Source: Nostoc sp. 'Peltigera membranacea cyanobiont' 210A | GTDB lineage: Bacteria > Cyanobacteriota > Cyanobacteriia > Cyanobacteriales > Nostocaceae | Direction of reading: 5' to 3' | DNA length: 64,000 bases | Assembly (NCBI RefSeq): GCF_002246015.1 | Contig: NZ_NOLJ01000004.1 | Span: 666,034 to 730,033 of the forward strand | Translations under genes and position numbers: made by a program | Part shown: positions 9,672 through 18,399 of the stretch, one piece after another | How positions within the stretch are numbered: position 1 is the first letter of the stretch | Layout of the letters: every line of letters starts with the position of its first letter | The notes under the pieces: generated by a model | Databases searched by the model: none | What the model was told of the DNA's origin: nothing | What the model saw: only the letters and a program-made list of their open reading frames with translations

Positions 9672-9893
9672 GAATTGCTGTAGGACTTAACGTATTCTAC
9701 AAATACGCCCTAATATGCATTCAGCCAGGAACAGAAAGTAGGATTTGAACCATATAATTGTCTCCACATCAATGTTTCAATCCTACCGACAACCGATAGC
9801 TAAATTAGCTATAACGGCTAACAGCATATAGGCAAAAAGATTAAGCGCCTACTTGCAAATTTCATCATCCAACTCGCTTCAAAGGAACAGGAT
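9672..9893 (+). other. nifU-glbN spacer with an inverted repeat
   Basis: GTAGGATT near 9740 pairs with AATCCTAC near 9780 across about 40 nt, a possible stem between nifU and glbN. The rest is unremarkable. AAAGGAACAGG lies just before the glbN start. Confidence 0.3.
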
Positions 9894-10250
9894 ATGAGCA
9901 CATTGTACGACAACATTGGTGGACAACCAGCTATTGAACAAGTAGTAGATGAACTCCACAAACGCATTGCCGCAGACAGCCTCCTCAATCCCATTTTTGC
10001 TGGTACAGATATGGTAAAGCAACGCAATCATCTAGTTGCTTTCTTAGCTCAAATATTTGAAGGGCCAAAGCAATACGGCGGTCGTCCAATGGACAAAACC
10101 CACGCTGGAATGAACTTACAGCAACCACACTTCGATGCGATCGCCAAGCATCTCGGTGAAGCAATGGCTGTGCGTGGAGTGTCAGCAGAAGACACCAAAG
10201 CTGCACTAGATCGCGTCACAAATATGAAGGGCGCTATTTTGAACAAGTAA
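9894..10250 (+). CDS. glbN: Cyanoglobin (truncated group I hemoglobin)
   Basis: 118 residues of the TrHbN class. It shows the start MSTLYDNIGGQPAIEQVV, B10/CD1 region FAGTDM and the proximal-histidine segment MDKTHAGMNLQQPHFDAIAKHL. Nostoc commune glbN lies between nifU and nifH and makes a high-affinity oxygen-binding protein under nitrogen limitation; the position here is the same. The likely role is scavenging or delivering O2 near the membrane of nitrogen-fixing cells. A purine-rich ribosome site precedes ATG 9894. Confidence 0.95.
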   Translation: MSTLYDNIGGQPAIEQVVDELHKRIAADSLLNPIFAGTDMVKQRNHLVAFLAQIFEGPKQYGGRPMDKTHAGMNLQQPHFDAIAKHLGEAMAVRGVSAEDTKAALDRVTNMKGAILNK

Positions 10251-10350
10251 TAGGACTTATGCATTGATTGTTGACAAATAACAACATCAAGTCCTATTAA
10301 ATCTTGCAAGCTGAAACACATTAAGACGTATTTGTAAATTGCGTAATTTT

Positions 10351-10386
10351 CTTTGTTCTTTGTCAAAAAAATGACAAAGAACAAAG
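10351..10386 (+). promoter_or_regulatory. Perfect 15-bp stem with an A6 loop upstream of nifH
   Basis: CTTTGTTCTTTGTCA (10351-10365), six A, then TGACAAAGAACAAAG (10372-10386). There is no U-tract after it, so it is a poor terminator. nifH transcripts of heterocystous cyanobacteria are known to be processed in the nifU-nifH spacer with a stem-loop at the new 5' end, and this hairpin is a good candidate. Confidence 0.6.
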
Positions 10387-10427
10387 GAGAAAAAACCAAA
10401 AGAAAAAAATTTTAACGAGGAAGAACG

Positions 10428-10541
10428 ATGTACTTACTGTCAATAATTTTGGCTGTGGAGCGATCGCCCCCAGCAGGCATTTATGCCAACTGTACCAACG
10501 ATGCTCTACACGCGCTCACTACTGTCGCTCAACTGGCGTGA
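10428..10541 (+). CDS. Possible 37-codon leader ORF before nifH
   Basis: ATG 10428 has a purine-rich CGAGGAAG upstream at good spacing and opens a 37-residue frame (MYLLSIILAVERSPPAGIYA, then NCTNDALHALTTVAQLA), ending 57 bp before nifH. I recognise no family. It may be chance, or a leader peptide on the nifH mRNA. Confidence 0.25.
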   Translation: MYLLSIILAVERSPPAGIYANCTNDALHALTTVAQLA

Positions 10542-11492
<951 letters not shown>

Positions 11493-11642
11493 TTCGCTGC
11501 TAATAAATAACGCTTTAGCACAAGGAAAAAGGAAGAGTTCCATATCTTACCTTTTCCCCTCTCCCTTGCATCTCCCCCCTAATCTTAGAGGGGACTCCTA
11601 GTCCCCCTATGCCCCGATCCTTACGAGTCACAGAGGCTAAAT

Positions 11643-13034
11643 ATGACACCTCCAGAAAATCAAAACATCATCGAAGAAAGAAAAGAACTAATTAAAGAAG
11701 TTCTAGAAGCTTACCCCGACAAAGCTAAGAAAAAACGGGAAAAGCACTTAGGCGTATACGAAGAAGGTAAGTCCGATTGCGGCGTTAAGTCTAACGTTAA
11801 ATCCCTTCCTGGGGTAATGACCGCTCGTGGTTGTGCTTACGCCGGTTCTAAAGGTGTGGTTTGGGGTCCTATTAAGGACATGATCCACATCAGTCACGGG
11901 CCTGTTGGTTGCGGTTATTATTCTTGGGCTGGTCGTCGTAACTACTACATCGGCACCACAGGTATTGACTCCTTTGGTACCATGAACTTCACCTCTGACT
12001 TCCAAGAAAGAGATATCGTTTTTGGTGGTGACAAGAAACTTACCAAGCTCATCCAAGAACTTGATGTACTTTTCCCCCTCAACCGTGGTGTTTCCATTCA
12101 ATCTGAATGTCCCATCGGTCTAATTGGGGATGACATCGAAGCTGTTGCTCGGAAGACATCGAAAGAAATTGGCAAGCCAGTTGTACCTGTGCGTTGCGAA
12201 GGCTTCCGGGGTGTTTCCCAATCTTTGGGACACCACATTGCTAACGACATGATTCGTGACTGGGTTTTCACCAAATCCGACCAAGCTAAGAAAGACGGTA
12301 CACTCAAGTTTGAAAGTACCCCTTATGACGTAGCCGTTATCGGTGACTACAACATCGGTGGAGATGCTTGGGCTAGCCGCATCCTGTTAGAAGAAATCGG
12401 CTTGCGCGTAGTCGCTCAGTGGTCAGGTGATGGCACCATCAACGAAATGTTGATGACCCCCAATGTGAAGATGAACCTCATCCACTGTTACCGGTCGATG
12501 AACTACATCAGCCGTCACATGGAAGAAGCTTATGGTATACCCTGGTTGGAATACAACTTCTTCGGCCCTACCAAGATTGCTGAATCTTTACGGGAAATCG
12601 CTTCCAAGTTTGACGAGACAATCCAAGCAAACGCTGAGAAAGTTATCGCCAAGTATCAGCCAACAATGGATGCGGTAGTCGGTAAGTATCGCCCCCGCTT
12701 GGAAGGTAAGACTGTCGCCATCATGGTTGGTGGTCTACGTCCTCGCCACGTTGTCCCAGCTTTCCTAGACTTGGGCATGAAGATGATTGGTACAGGTTAT
12801 GAGTTCGCTCATAACGATGACTACAAACGTACCGCAGGCTACATCGAAAACGGCACCATCGTTTATGACGACGTTACCGCTTACGAATTCGAGGAATTTA
12901 TCAAAGCCCTGAAGCCTGACCTAGTTGCTTCTGGTGTGAAAGAGAAGTACGTCTTCCAAAAGATGGGTCTTCCTTTCCGTCAAATGCACTCTTGGGATTA
13001 CTCCGAACCTAGCGATCGCTCCTCAACATCATAA
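11643..13034 (+). CDS. nifD: Nitrogenase MoFe protein alpha chain NifD, 5' portion interrupted by the excision element
   Basis: The first 454 codons (to 13004) are genuine NifD. P-cluster cysteines are C64, C90 and C156; the FeMo-cofactor ligands are C282 ([10 protein letters not shown]) and H449 (RQMHSWDYS). After the 11-bp repeat at 12995-13005 the frame runs into element DNA and stops at 13034 after a foreign tail (EPSDRSSTS). As it stands the protein lacks about 50 C-terminal residues and should be inactive. Excision joins base 13005 to 42911 in frame, giving 503 residues. Confidence 0.97.
   Translation: MTPPENQNIIEERKELIKEVLEAYPDKAKKKREKHLGVYEEGKSDCGVKSNVKSLPGVMTARGCAYAGSKGVVWGPIKDMIHISHGPVGCGYYSWAGRRNYYIGTTGIDSFGTMNFTSDFQERDIVFGGDKKLTKLIQELDVLFPLNRGVSIQSECPIGLIGDDIEAVARKTSKEIGKPVVPVRCEGFRGVSQSLGHHIANDMIRDWVFTKSDQAKKDGTLKFESTPYDVAVIGDYNIGGDAWASRILLEEIGLRVVAQWSGDGTINEMLMTPNVKMNLIHCYRSMNYISRHMEEAYGIPWLEYNFFGPTKIAESLREIASKFDETIQANAEKVIAKYQPTMDAVVGKYRPRLEGKTVAIMVGGLRPRHVVPAFLDLGMKMIGTGYEFAHNDDYKRTAGYIENGTIVYDDVTAYEFEEFIKALKPDLVASGVKEKYVFQKMGLPFRQMHSWDYSEPSDRSSTS
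12995..13005 (+). repeat. Left recombination repeat of the nifD element
   Basis: GGATTACTCCG within codons 451-455 of nifD. It is identical to the right copy; homology stops sharply on both sides (GAACC right of this copy, AAAAA left of the other). Confidence 0.97.
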
Positions 13035-13070
13035 TAATGCAAGCTTTTTTTCGCGGCGGGAGAAAAAAGA

Positions 13071-13089
13071 GCCTATTTCTAGCCTAAAT
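13071..13089 (+). promoter_or_regulatory. Candidate recombinase arm site, left end (paired GCCTA)
   Basis: GCCTATTTCTAGCCTAAAT holds two GCCTA boxes 11 bp apart, about 65 bp inside the left repeat. A 16/19 match lies in the same orientation near the right end (42795-42813). Role as a recombinase or accessory-factor site is inferred. Confidence 0.35.
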
Positions 13090-13275
13090 GCGAGTTGCCG
13101 GGTTATCTAAGAACAATCTATTTTGATGCTTTAGATAGTATAACTCTTATAGAGTATAGTTTTTATATTTTGCTTGCATTTTGCTTTAAGAAAAACTGTA
13201 AAATGAAAGACTATTTTTAATGACAATTTTTTAGATTAAATGGTATATAGGGTAATTATTAGCTCTCTCCAATGC

Positions 13276-14172
13276 TTAAGGTTCTACAATTAAACCCCTG
13301 ATTTCTGGTATACGCTGAGGTTTACCTAAGATATTCATTGAAGGTAAAGCAGAGACAGTACTATGTAACTCACTACTGAAGCCAGAAATAATTAATTGTC
13401 CTCCTGACTGAGCAGTGTAGTGGCGACGAAACTCAGAAATAGACCTTCCTGCTTTGTTTTCGACCAAGCACAACAGAGAAAGACACGGAAACCGATCTGC
13501 TCCTTTTTGCTCAACACGATATTTCTGAATCTTATCTACAAGGGGACAAAAAGTTTTCTCAATCAAACCATTGAGACTGTTCCGTTGCTCACCGACATAA
13601 GCAACAACTTCAAGAGGTTTCCATTTTACCAATCCACAAGCAGCATCAATAATTTCTAGATCGCTGTTAGTTCCCATGTATAAGATAACGCCATGTTTTC
13701 TCAAAGTTCCAACTGCATCACAATCTCGATTAATGAGCATAGTGATCGGCGCATCAAAAAAACCTGTGTTCAAGAGTTGCATTGCCTTTATAGCAAGCGC
13801 TCTATTATTAGCTACAGATGCATAACTACCGAAGTCATCAGGTTCAAAGGGAAGGTTAAGAGTAAAGTTTGCAAGCTTTAAGTCATGTGACATTAGAGAC
13901 TTTGATTGCTTTGATGCTAATTCACACACCGTCATTGAGATTTGATTGGCATGATAGAGCATGACAGAGGAAGTTTCTCCATAAACTTTCCCATTCTCAA
14001 ATAGCAAATCAAATATTTCTGATGTGAGCGCAGCTACTCCTTCAGATAAATATAAGTTTACAAGATTTTCATAATCTGGAGTAATTTCCGGCAGAGGCAC
14101 TACGATATTTTGTTGCCACTTTGACTTACCAAAATTTGGGTCAGCCTGTTTGCGACGTTTTGCTTCTCCCAT
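13276..14172 (-). CDS. Hypothetical protein with MGEAKRRK start
   Basis: 298 residues, no family recognised. The N-terminus MGEAKRRKQADPNFGKSKWQ is a basic leader seen on unrelated cyanobacterial proteins. The rest is soluble, with no signal peptide or membrane segment. It is the first gene inside the left end of the element and is transcribed towards the nifD 5' fragment. AT-rich like the rest of the element; function unknown. Confidence 0.7.
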   Translation of the reverse strand: MGEAKRRKQADPNFGKSKWQQNIVVPLPEITPDYENLVNLYLSEGVAALTSEIFDLLFENGKVYGETSSVMLYHANQISMTVCELASKQSKSLMSHDLKLANFTLNLPFEPDDFGSYASVANNRALAIKAMQLLNTGFFDAPITMLINRDCDAVGTLRKHGVILYMGTNSDLEIIDAACGLVKWKPLEVVAYVGEQRNSLNGLIEKTFCPLVDKIQKYRVEQKGADRFPCLSLLCLVENKAGRSISEFRRHYTAQSGGQLIISGFSSELHSTVSALPSMNILGKPQRIPEIRGLIVEP

Positions 14173-14380
14173 CTGTTTAACCTCACTCTTCGCTCTAGTA
14201 AATTACTTACTTATAACTTTTGTTATATAGTGTTCCCAGTTGCAAGAGAATGTGAACGAAGAAGGCTAAATAATTGATTGTGTGTGAGATGTACAAGAAG
14301 TATATCGTTGGGGCGATCTCTTTTAATCGACAACAAAGTAGCTGATCGCGTGATGCAATCGCAATTCTTTGTAGCAATTG

Positions 14381-15076
14381 TTAAACATTCATTATAGAAA
14401 TTGCGCGGCAGTAATTATTGATACTATTACCAATGTCAAAAATCAAGTCAATTATTTTCTCCCTGTCTTGTATTACAATTGTTTTACACCACTTTTGAGG
14501 AAAAGAAGTTTCCTTATACTCAAATGCATCTAACTTAAATCCAAAATCAATCAGGCTTCCATTATCTTTTTTTAAATAAAAAGTTGTATTTAATAGCCTG
14601 CGATGCTTGATGGTATTTACAAAACCAGATAGATATGAAAACTCATCTGACTTATCGAGATTATCAACTGCATGGATTATCTCATCAGCATACGTGCGTT
14701 TCACAGAATCTAGAGTTAATTCGGCTAATTTAGTCGTTACTTTTTTGATAGTCACTTTCTCACTACTTAAATGTTTTTCTGAAGGAAGCAGAGGTTTCAA
14801 AATTGTCACATTAATTATCTGTCCCAAAACATCAGCTAATGAATGGAGATTTGATGCCAGAGATTCGATGTATATTTCAACTTCAATTTGAGTCTTACTA
14901 AATTCAATAGAACTTATTTTTAAAGGTTGGTTTACAGAGGTAGTAAAACAATCTCTAATAAATAAAATACGATCTATTTTACTTTTAACTGATGCTACAT
15001 AAACTGCTGCCTCGTCTGTCACATTTTGGGAGCAAATATCCAGTAATTCTTGAGTCTTCCAGGTTTTGTCGCTCAT
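14381..15076 (-). CDS. Hypothetical protein
   Basis: About 231 residues from ATG 15076 (MSDKTWKTQELLDICSQN); an ATG 12 bp upstream is possible. Mostly helical and charged, no membrane segment, no motif I recognise. It runs in the same direction as the preceding hypothetical gene, 208 bp away. It might belong to an abortive-infection-like or HEPN-like group, but nothing specific supports that. Confidence 0.65.
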   Translation of the reverse strand: MSDKTWKTQELLDICSQNVTDEAAVYVASVKSKIDRILFIRDCFTTSVNQPLKISSIEFSKTQIEVEIYIESLASNLHSLADVLGQIINVTILKPLLPSEKHLSSEKVTIKKVTTKLAELTLDSVKRTYADEIIHAVDNLDKSDEFSYLSGFVNTIKHRRLLNTTFYLKKDNGSLIDFGFKLDAFEYKETSFPQKWCKTIVIQDREKIIDLIFDIGNSINNYCRAISIMNV

Positions 15077-15201
15077 CTTTTTTTGCACAAACTCTCAATA
15101 GCGAACTAAACTAACACGTAAACTCAGTAGATGACAAGTCAGTTTAAACTCAACCACAAGCTAGGCGAACAGATGCACAAGAAGTAGACTGTTGTTGCGA
15201 T

Positions 15202-15222
15202 GTCTGCGACGGGCTACGCCTA
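15202..15222 (+). repeat. 21-bp HIP1-splitting sequence, copy 1
   Basis: A 21-bp sequence (GTCTGCGACG...CTACGCCTA) lies between GCGAT (15197-15201) and CGC (15223-15225). The matching place in the next repeat unit (15396-15403) is an intact GCGATCGC, so this looks like an insertion into the HIP1 octamer. Confidence 0.65.
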
Positions 15223-15429
15223 CGCACTCACTCGACAATAAACTAGGCGATCGCATTAAACTGTTACTACCTCAATTAACAATCCGGGTACTTTGCCCAA
15301 ATCCCGATGATTGCGTCTTAATAAAACTAATTTACCAGAAAGTGCGATCGCCTTTAAAGATTATCTGTGAGATGGAGAAGAAGTAGACTGTTGTTGCGAT
15401 CGCTTTGACTCGACAATAAACTAGGCGAT

Positions 15430-15450
15430 GTCTACGACGGGCTGCGCCTA
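15430..15450 (+). repeat. 21-bp HIP1-splitting sequence, copy 2
   Basis: GTCTACGACG...CTGCGCCTA lies between GCGAT (15425-15429) and CGC (15451-15453). Sister units at 15247-15254 and 17164-17171 have plain GCGATCGC at the same place. A fourth unit at 18255-18268 has a different 6-bp insert (AGCGAG). Confidence 0.65.
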
Positions 15451-15645
15451 CGCATTAAACCGTCCAATCCTCAATTAACAATCCGGGTACTTTGTCCAAA
15501 TCCCGATGGTTGCGCGTTAATAAAACTAATTTTCGGGATAGTGCGATTGTAGTAAAAGAAGTAGACTGTTGTTGCGATCGCCTTGTTGCAGCACGATGTA
15601 AAGCTGTTCTAGACTTAGAAAGAAGCTATGCAGTTTATAATCACC

Positions 15646-15897
15646 ATGAGCTATCACGATATTATTACAATTGAACCGGACAAGCGAGGTGGTAAGCCTT
15701 GTATTAGACGGATGCGAATCACCGTGTACGATGTTCTAGGCTGGTTGGCAGCTGGTATGTCTCATGGAGAGATATTAGACGATTTCCCTGAATTAACAGA
15801 AGAAGATATTAGAGCAAGTCTAGAGTTTGCTGCTGACCGTGAACATCGTTTAGTTGCCTCTCTACCAAACGTTACGCGGACGGCAGGTGGTATTTGA
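15646..15897 (+). CDS. DUF433 antitoxin
   Basis: 83 residues from ATG 15646 (MSYHDIITIEPDKRGGKPCI); an ATG 18 bp upstream is also in frame. The DUF433 pattern is clear: GGKPCIRRMRITVYDVLGWLAAGMSHGEILDDFPELTEEDIRASLEFA. DUF433 proteins are small helix-turn-helix antitoxins, usually encoded before a DUF5615 PIN-like toxin, as here. Its stop overlaps the toxin's TTG start, indicating translational coupling and autoregulation typical of such modules. Confidence 0.87.
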   Translation: MSYHDIITIEPDKRGGKPCIRRMRITVYDVLGWLAAGMSHGEILDDFPELTEEDIRASLEFAADREHRLVASLPNVTRTAGGI

Positions 15898-16226
15898 AGC
15901 TGCTTTTTGATCAAAATTTGAGTCGCAAGCTGGTAACTCAATTAGCAGACGTTTTCCCTGATTCCAGTCATCTTCAGTTTCATGGACTGGAAGTGAAGAC
16001 TGATACTGAAATATGGGAATTTGCTAAAACCAATGACTTTTGCATCGTAACTCAAGATGTAGACTTTGCCGAAAGAAGCCGTTTATACGGTTCTCCGCCT
16101 AAAGTTGTATGGTTACGTTGCGGAAATGCACCCACAAAGCAAGTTGAATCTTTACTTCGTTCTGGGGTGGAGGTAATTCAGGAGCTTTTGAATAATCTAA
16201 GTCTGCATTGCTTAGAATTGTACTAA
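15894..16226 (+). CDS. DUF5615 PIN-like toxin
   Basis: 110 residues from TTG 15894, overlapping the antitoxin by 4 bp. Family motifs are MKLLFDQNLSRKLV (first acidic residue D6), TQDVDFAERS (central acidic pair) and KVVWLRCGNAPT. PIN-like toxins are Mg-dependent RNases. It may help keep the element in dividing cells, which is inference. Confidence 0.87.
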   Translation: MKLLFDQNLSRKLVTQLADVFPDSSHLQFHGLEVKTDTEIWEFAKTNDFCIVTQDVDFAERSRLYGSPPKVVWLRCGNAPTKQVESLLRSGVEVIQELLNNLSLHCLELY

Positions 16227-16311
16227 AGCTTTGCGGGGGATTGTCTGTGAGATGCACAGGAAGTAAAGCGTCGTAGACATCGTAGTAAAAGAAGTAGACT
16301 GTTGTTGCGAT

Positions 16312-16332
16312 GTCTGCGACGGGCTACGCCTA
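16312..16332 (+). repeat. 21-bp HIP1-splitting sequence, copy 3
   Basis: The same 21-bp sequence as copy 1, flanked by GCGAT and CGC. It follows a partial AGAAGTAGACTGTTGTTGCG unit. Confidence 0.6.
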
Positions 16333-16339
16333 CGCCCTC

Positions 16340-17026
16340 ATATCATGTCCGGATAATCGCTTATGATAAAAGTGGTGAGTGCAAATATGAGTAATGCCGA
16401 AACGAATTAGTGTAGCGACACATCTAAGTATTGAAGAGTTAGAACAACGTTATCGTCAAGCTAAAGATGGGATAGAAAGTCGTCAGTATCAAATCATTTG
16501 GTTAGTGGCACAAGGGAAAAAAACAGAAGAAGTGGAGGAAATAACTGGCTACAGCAGAACATGGATATACGCATTGGTAAAAAGAGGTTATGGTTGTATG
16601 CTTTTGTACATCCCCAAAGTGGAGAAACTTATTGGTGGATTCTTCCTTACGTCAATACAGAACTGTTTAATCAGGTTTTGGCTGATTTTGCTGCTGAATT
16701 TGGTTTGGGTGCAAATAAACACATTCTTTTAGCTGTTGACCGTGCTGGCTGGCATACCAGCAAAAATTTAGAGCTTCCTGAAGGACTACATCTGACATTT
16801 TTACCATCTCACTCCCCAGAATTACAACTCTTCAGTTAGGCTATGGACTGTCATTGATGAACCCATTGTTAATCGCTCTTTTGAAACACTTAATGATTTA
16901 GAGGATGTTCTTTATCATCGCTGTCAATTTTTACTTCAACAACAAGATTTAATTCGTGGTCTTACTGGTTTTCATTGGTGGATGAAACTTGGAGTTTAAT
17001 CGTAACTAATTAACCGGACATGATAT
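16340..17026 (+). mobile_element. Decayed IS630-type insertion sequence
   Basis: Ends are ATATCATGTCCGGATAATCG at 16340 and, inverted at 17026, ATATCATGTCCGGTTAATTA. In between is a broken IS630 transposase. The right end abuts a MITE with the same terminal repeats. Confidence 0.75.
16394..16998 (+). pseudogene. IS630-family transposase remnant
   Basis: ATG 16394 opens the N-terminal helix-turn-helix part (HLSIEELEQRYRQAKDGIES, then TEEVEEITGYSRTWIYALV). A deletion of roughly 140 codons then joins it out of frame to the catalytic part (RLWLYAFVHPQSGETYWWIL, ILLAVDRAGWHTSKNL, LTFLPSHSPELQ). A further frameshift near 16830 precedes RLWTVIDEPIVNRSFETL and FHWWMKLGV, stop about 16998. Non-functional. 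Confidence 0.75.
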
Positions 17027-17027
17027 C

Positions 17028-17145
17028 ATATCATGTCCGCTTGATTAGTTACTAAACCCCAAGAACCCCACCCCGCCTGCGGGGAGGGGCTGGGGGTGGG
17101 GTGCAATGACTGTGGAAATCATAACTAATTATACGGACATGATAT
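17028..17145. mobile_element. IS630-derived MITE, copy 1 (118 bp)
   Basis: Terminal inverted repeats ATATCATGTCCG...ATTAGTTA match the ends of the IS630-type element beside it. The core has CCCCACCCC, CTGCGGGGAGGGG and GGGGTGGGG, which fold on themselves. No coding capacity. A longer copy lies at 28826-28972. Confidence 0.7.
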
Positions 17146-17467
17146 CACTCGGCAATAAAGTAGGCGATCGCATTAAACCGTCCAATCCTCAATTAACAAT
17201 CCGGGTACTTTGCCCAAATCCCGATGATTGCGTGTTAATAAAACTAATTTACGAGATAGTGCGATCACCGAATAGCCTGTCGTAGACATCGCAGTAAAAG
17301 AAGTAGACTGTTGTTGCGATCGCTTTTATTCGGCAAGATTATTGAGGTGCAATTAGCAAAAACGAGATGGAGTTTATCAAACCTAAATATGCTTAAGGTA
17401 CGCAAGAGCCGTTATATCTCATGAGAATTGATAAACTATTAGGTACGAAACTGGAGATTAAAGACTT
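17146..17467. repeat. Toxin-fragment repeat unit with HIP1 sequences
   Basis: It contains the third copy of the 90-bp toxin 3' fragment (minus strand 17173-17262: [20 protein letters not shown], ending IEDWTV stop), preceded by an intact GCGATCGC at 17164-17171. A GTCGTAGACATCGC piece near 17279 and another GAAGTAGACTGTTGTTGCG copy near 17302 follow. No intact gene. Confidence 0.6.
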
Positions 17468-17686
17468 ATGCTTAAAGACTCCCCAATTATTAGCGCATCT
17501 CCTGAAATTATGGGCGGGACTATAGTTTTTGCTGGAACTAGGGTTCCTGTGCAGACGCTTCTGGATTATCTCAAGGCAGGCGAATCTATCGACGACTTTT
17601 TGGATGGATTTCCGACTGTTACCAAAGAGCAAGTTATTGCCTTGCTTGAGGAGGCTGGAAAGCAGTTTGCTAACATGGTAGCATAA
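17468..17686 (+). CDS. DUF433 antitoxin
   Basis: 72 residues, full length: ISASPEIMGGTIVFAGTRVP, VQTLLDYLKAGESIDDFLDG, FPTVTKEQVIALLEE. This is the canonical DUF433 form (GGTPVFxGTRVPV), different enough from the copy at 15646 to be an independent acquisition. One base separates it from the downstream toxin. Confidence 0.92.
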   Translation: MLKDSPIISASPEIMGGTIVFAGTRVPVQTLLDYLKAGESIDDFLDGFPTVTKEQVIALLEEAGKQFANMVA

Positions 17687-17687
17687 C

Positions 17688-17999
17688 ATGAAACTCTTGT
17701 TGGATGAGTGTATTGACCGCAAACTAGCGAGGGAGTTTGTTGGCTATGAAGTAAAAACTGTTCCTCAAATGGGATGGGCAGGGGTAAAAAATGGTCAACT
17801 TCTTGCTCTTGCAGAAGTAGACTTTGATGTTTTCATCACTGTTGATCGCAACTTGTCATTTCAACAAAATCTACCACAGTTCGATATTGCGATAATTGTT
17901 TTACAAGCACAATCTAACCGTTTGATAGATATGAAACCTCTAGTACCCAAGGTTTTAGCTACTTTAGCCACGGCAGTTAAAGCAATACAGTTCAGATAA
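17688..17999 (+). CDS. DUF5615 PIN-like toxin
   Basis: 103 residues. MKLLLDECIDRKLAREFVGY carries the first acidic pair (D6, E7), ITVDRNLSFQQNL the central DRN motif, and KPLVPKVLATLATA the C-terminal helix. The final residues AIQFR and the stop come from the start of a MITE-like sequence (17984 onward), so the native C-terminus may have been replaced. Most of the family ends about here, so activity may survive. Confidence 0.9.
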   Translation: MKLLLDECIDRKLAREFVGYEVKTVPQMGWAGVKNGQLLALAEVDFDVFITVDRNLSFQQNLPQFDIAIIVLQAQSNRLIDMKPLVPKVLATLATAVKAIQFR

Positions 18000-18082
18000 G
18001 CCCAAAACACTTGTAGAGACGGCGATTTATCGCGTCTCAAAAACCCAAAATTTTTGCCAGTAGCCCTTAACTGAACCGTATT
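17984..18082. mobile_element. MITE-like repeat with AATACAGTTCAG ends (99 bp)
   Basis: It starts AATACAGTTCAGATAAG and ends CTTAACTGAACCGTATT, which is the inverse with two differences. Inside lies a GAGACGGCGATTTATCGCGTCTC hairpin-type repeat (split here as GAGACGGCGATT and TATCGCGTCTC). The same ends bound 110-bp copies at 23188 and 25893, which have a different interior. It supplies the stop codon of the DUF5615 gene. Confidence 0.55.
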
Positions 18083-18399
18083 GGCAGTTAAAGGACAAGC
18101 CATAGTAGTCAGTTTGTAAAAATAGAGCCTAGTAGTTCTGACCTTCAACTTCGGAATGCGTTCAGTTTCGCAGTTTTCAATTAAAACACCGATAAATTCC
18201 ATTAGTGATGTCTGCGACGGGCTACGCCTACGCCTTCATTCGGCAATCAACAAGGCGATAGCGAGCGCATTAAACCGTCCAATCCTCAATTAACAATCCG
18301 GGTACTTTGCCCAAATCCCGATGATTGCGTGTTAATAAAACTACTTTACGAGATAGTGCGATCACAATCATGTGTCAACGAAATTGAAGCACATAAGAA
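18083..18399. repeat. Gene-free stretch with a 21-bp repeat and the fourth toxin 3' fragment
   Basis: The 21-bp sequence recurs at 18210-18230, here between GTGAT and CGC. The toxin fragment on the minus strand is 18270-18359, preceded by GCGAT-AGCGAG-CGC at 18255-18268. The rest shows nothing recognisable. Confidence 0.55.

Larger units (their letters stand above)
15178..15555. repeat. Two copies of a ~175-bp unit derived from a toxin-gene 3' end
   Basis: Unit 1 (about 15178-15350) and unit 2 (about 15377-15549) each run AGAAGTAGACTGTTGTTGCG, then CTCGACAATAAACTAGGCG, then a fragment that reads on the minus strand as the last 29 codons of a VapC/PIN-type toxin ([20 protein letters not shown], then DWTV and stop in unit 2). 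The fragments are 15256-15345 and 15455-15544. Partial copies follow at 15558 and 16288, and two more toxin 3' fragments lie at 17173 and 18270. No intact toxin of this type is present. Confidence 0.7.

Noticed and set aside
9720..9800. tRNA-like or CRISPR-like sequence (AGGATTTGAACC, GTTTCAATCC) between nifU and glbN
   Set aside because: The T-arm does not pair, no cloverleaf forms, and the CRISPR-like phrase occurs only once, with no spacers.
13035..13275. Continuation of nifD beyond 13034
   Set aside because: After the 11-bp repeat the sequence no longer resembles NifD; the true end is at 42910-43059.
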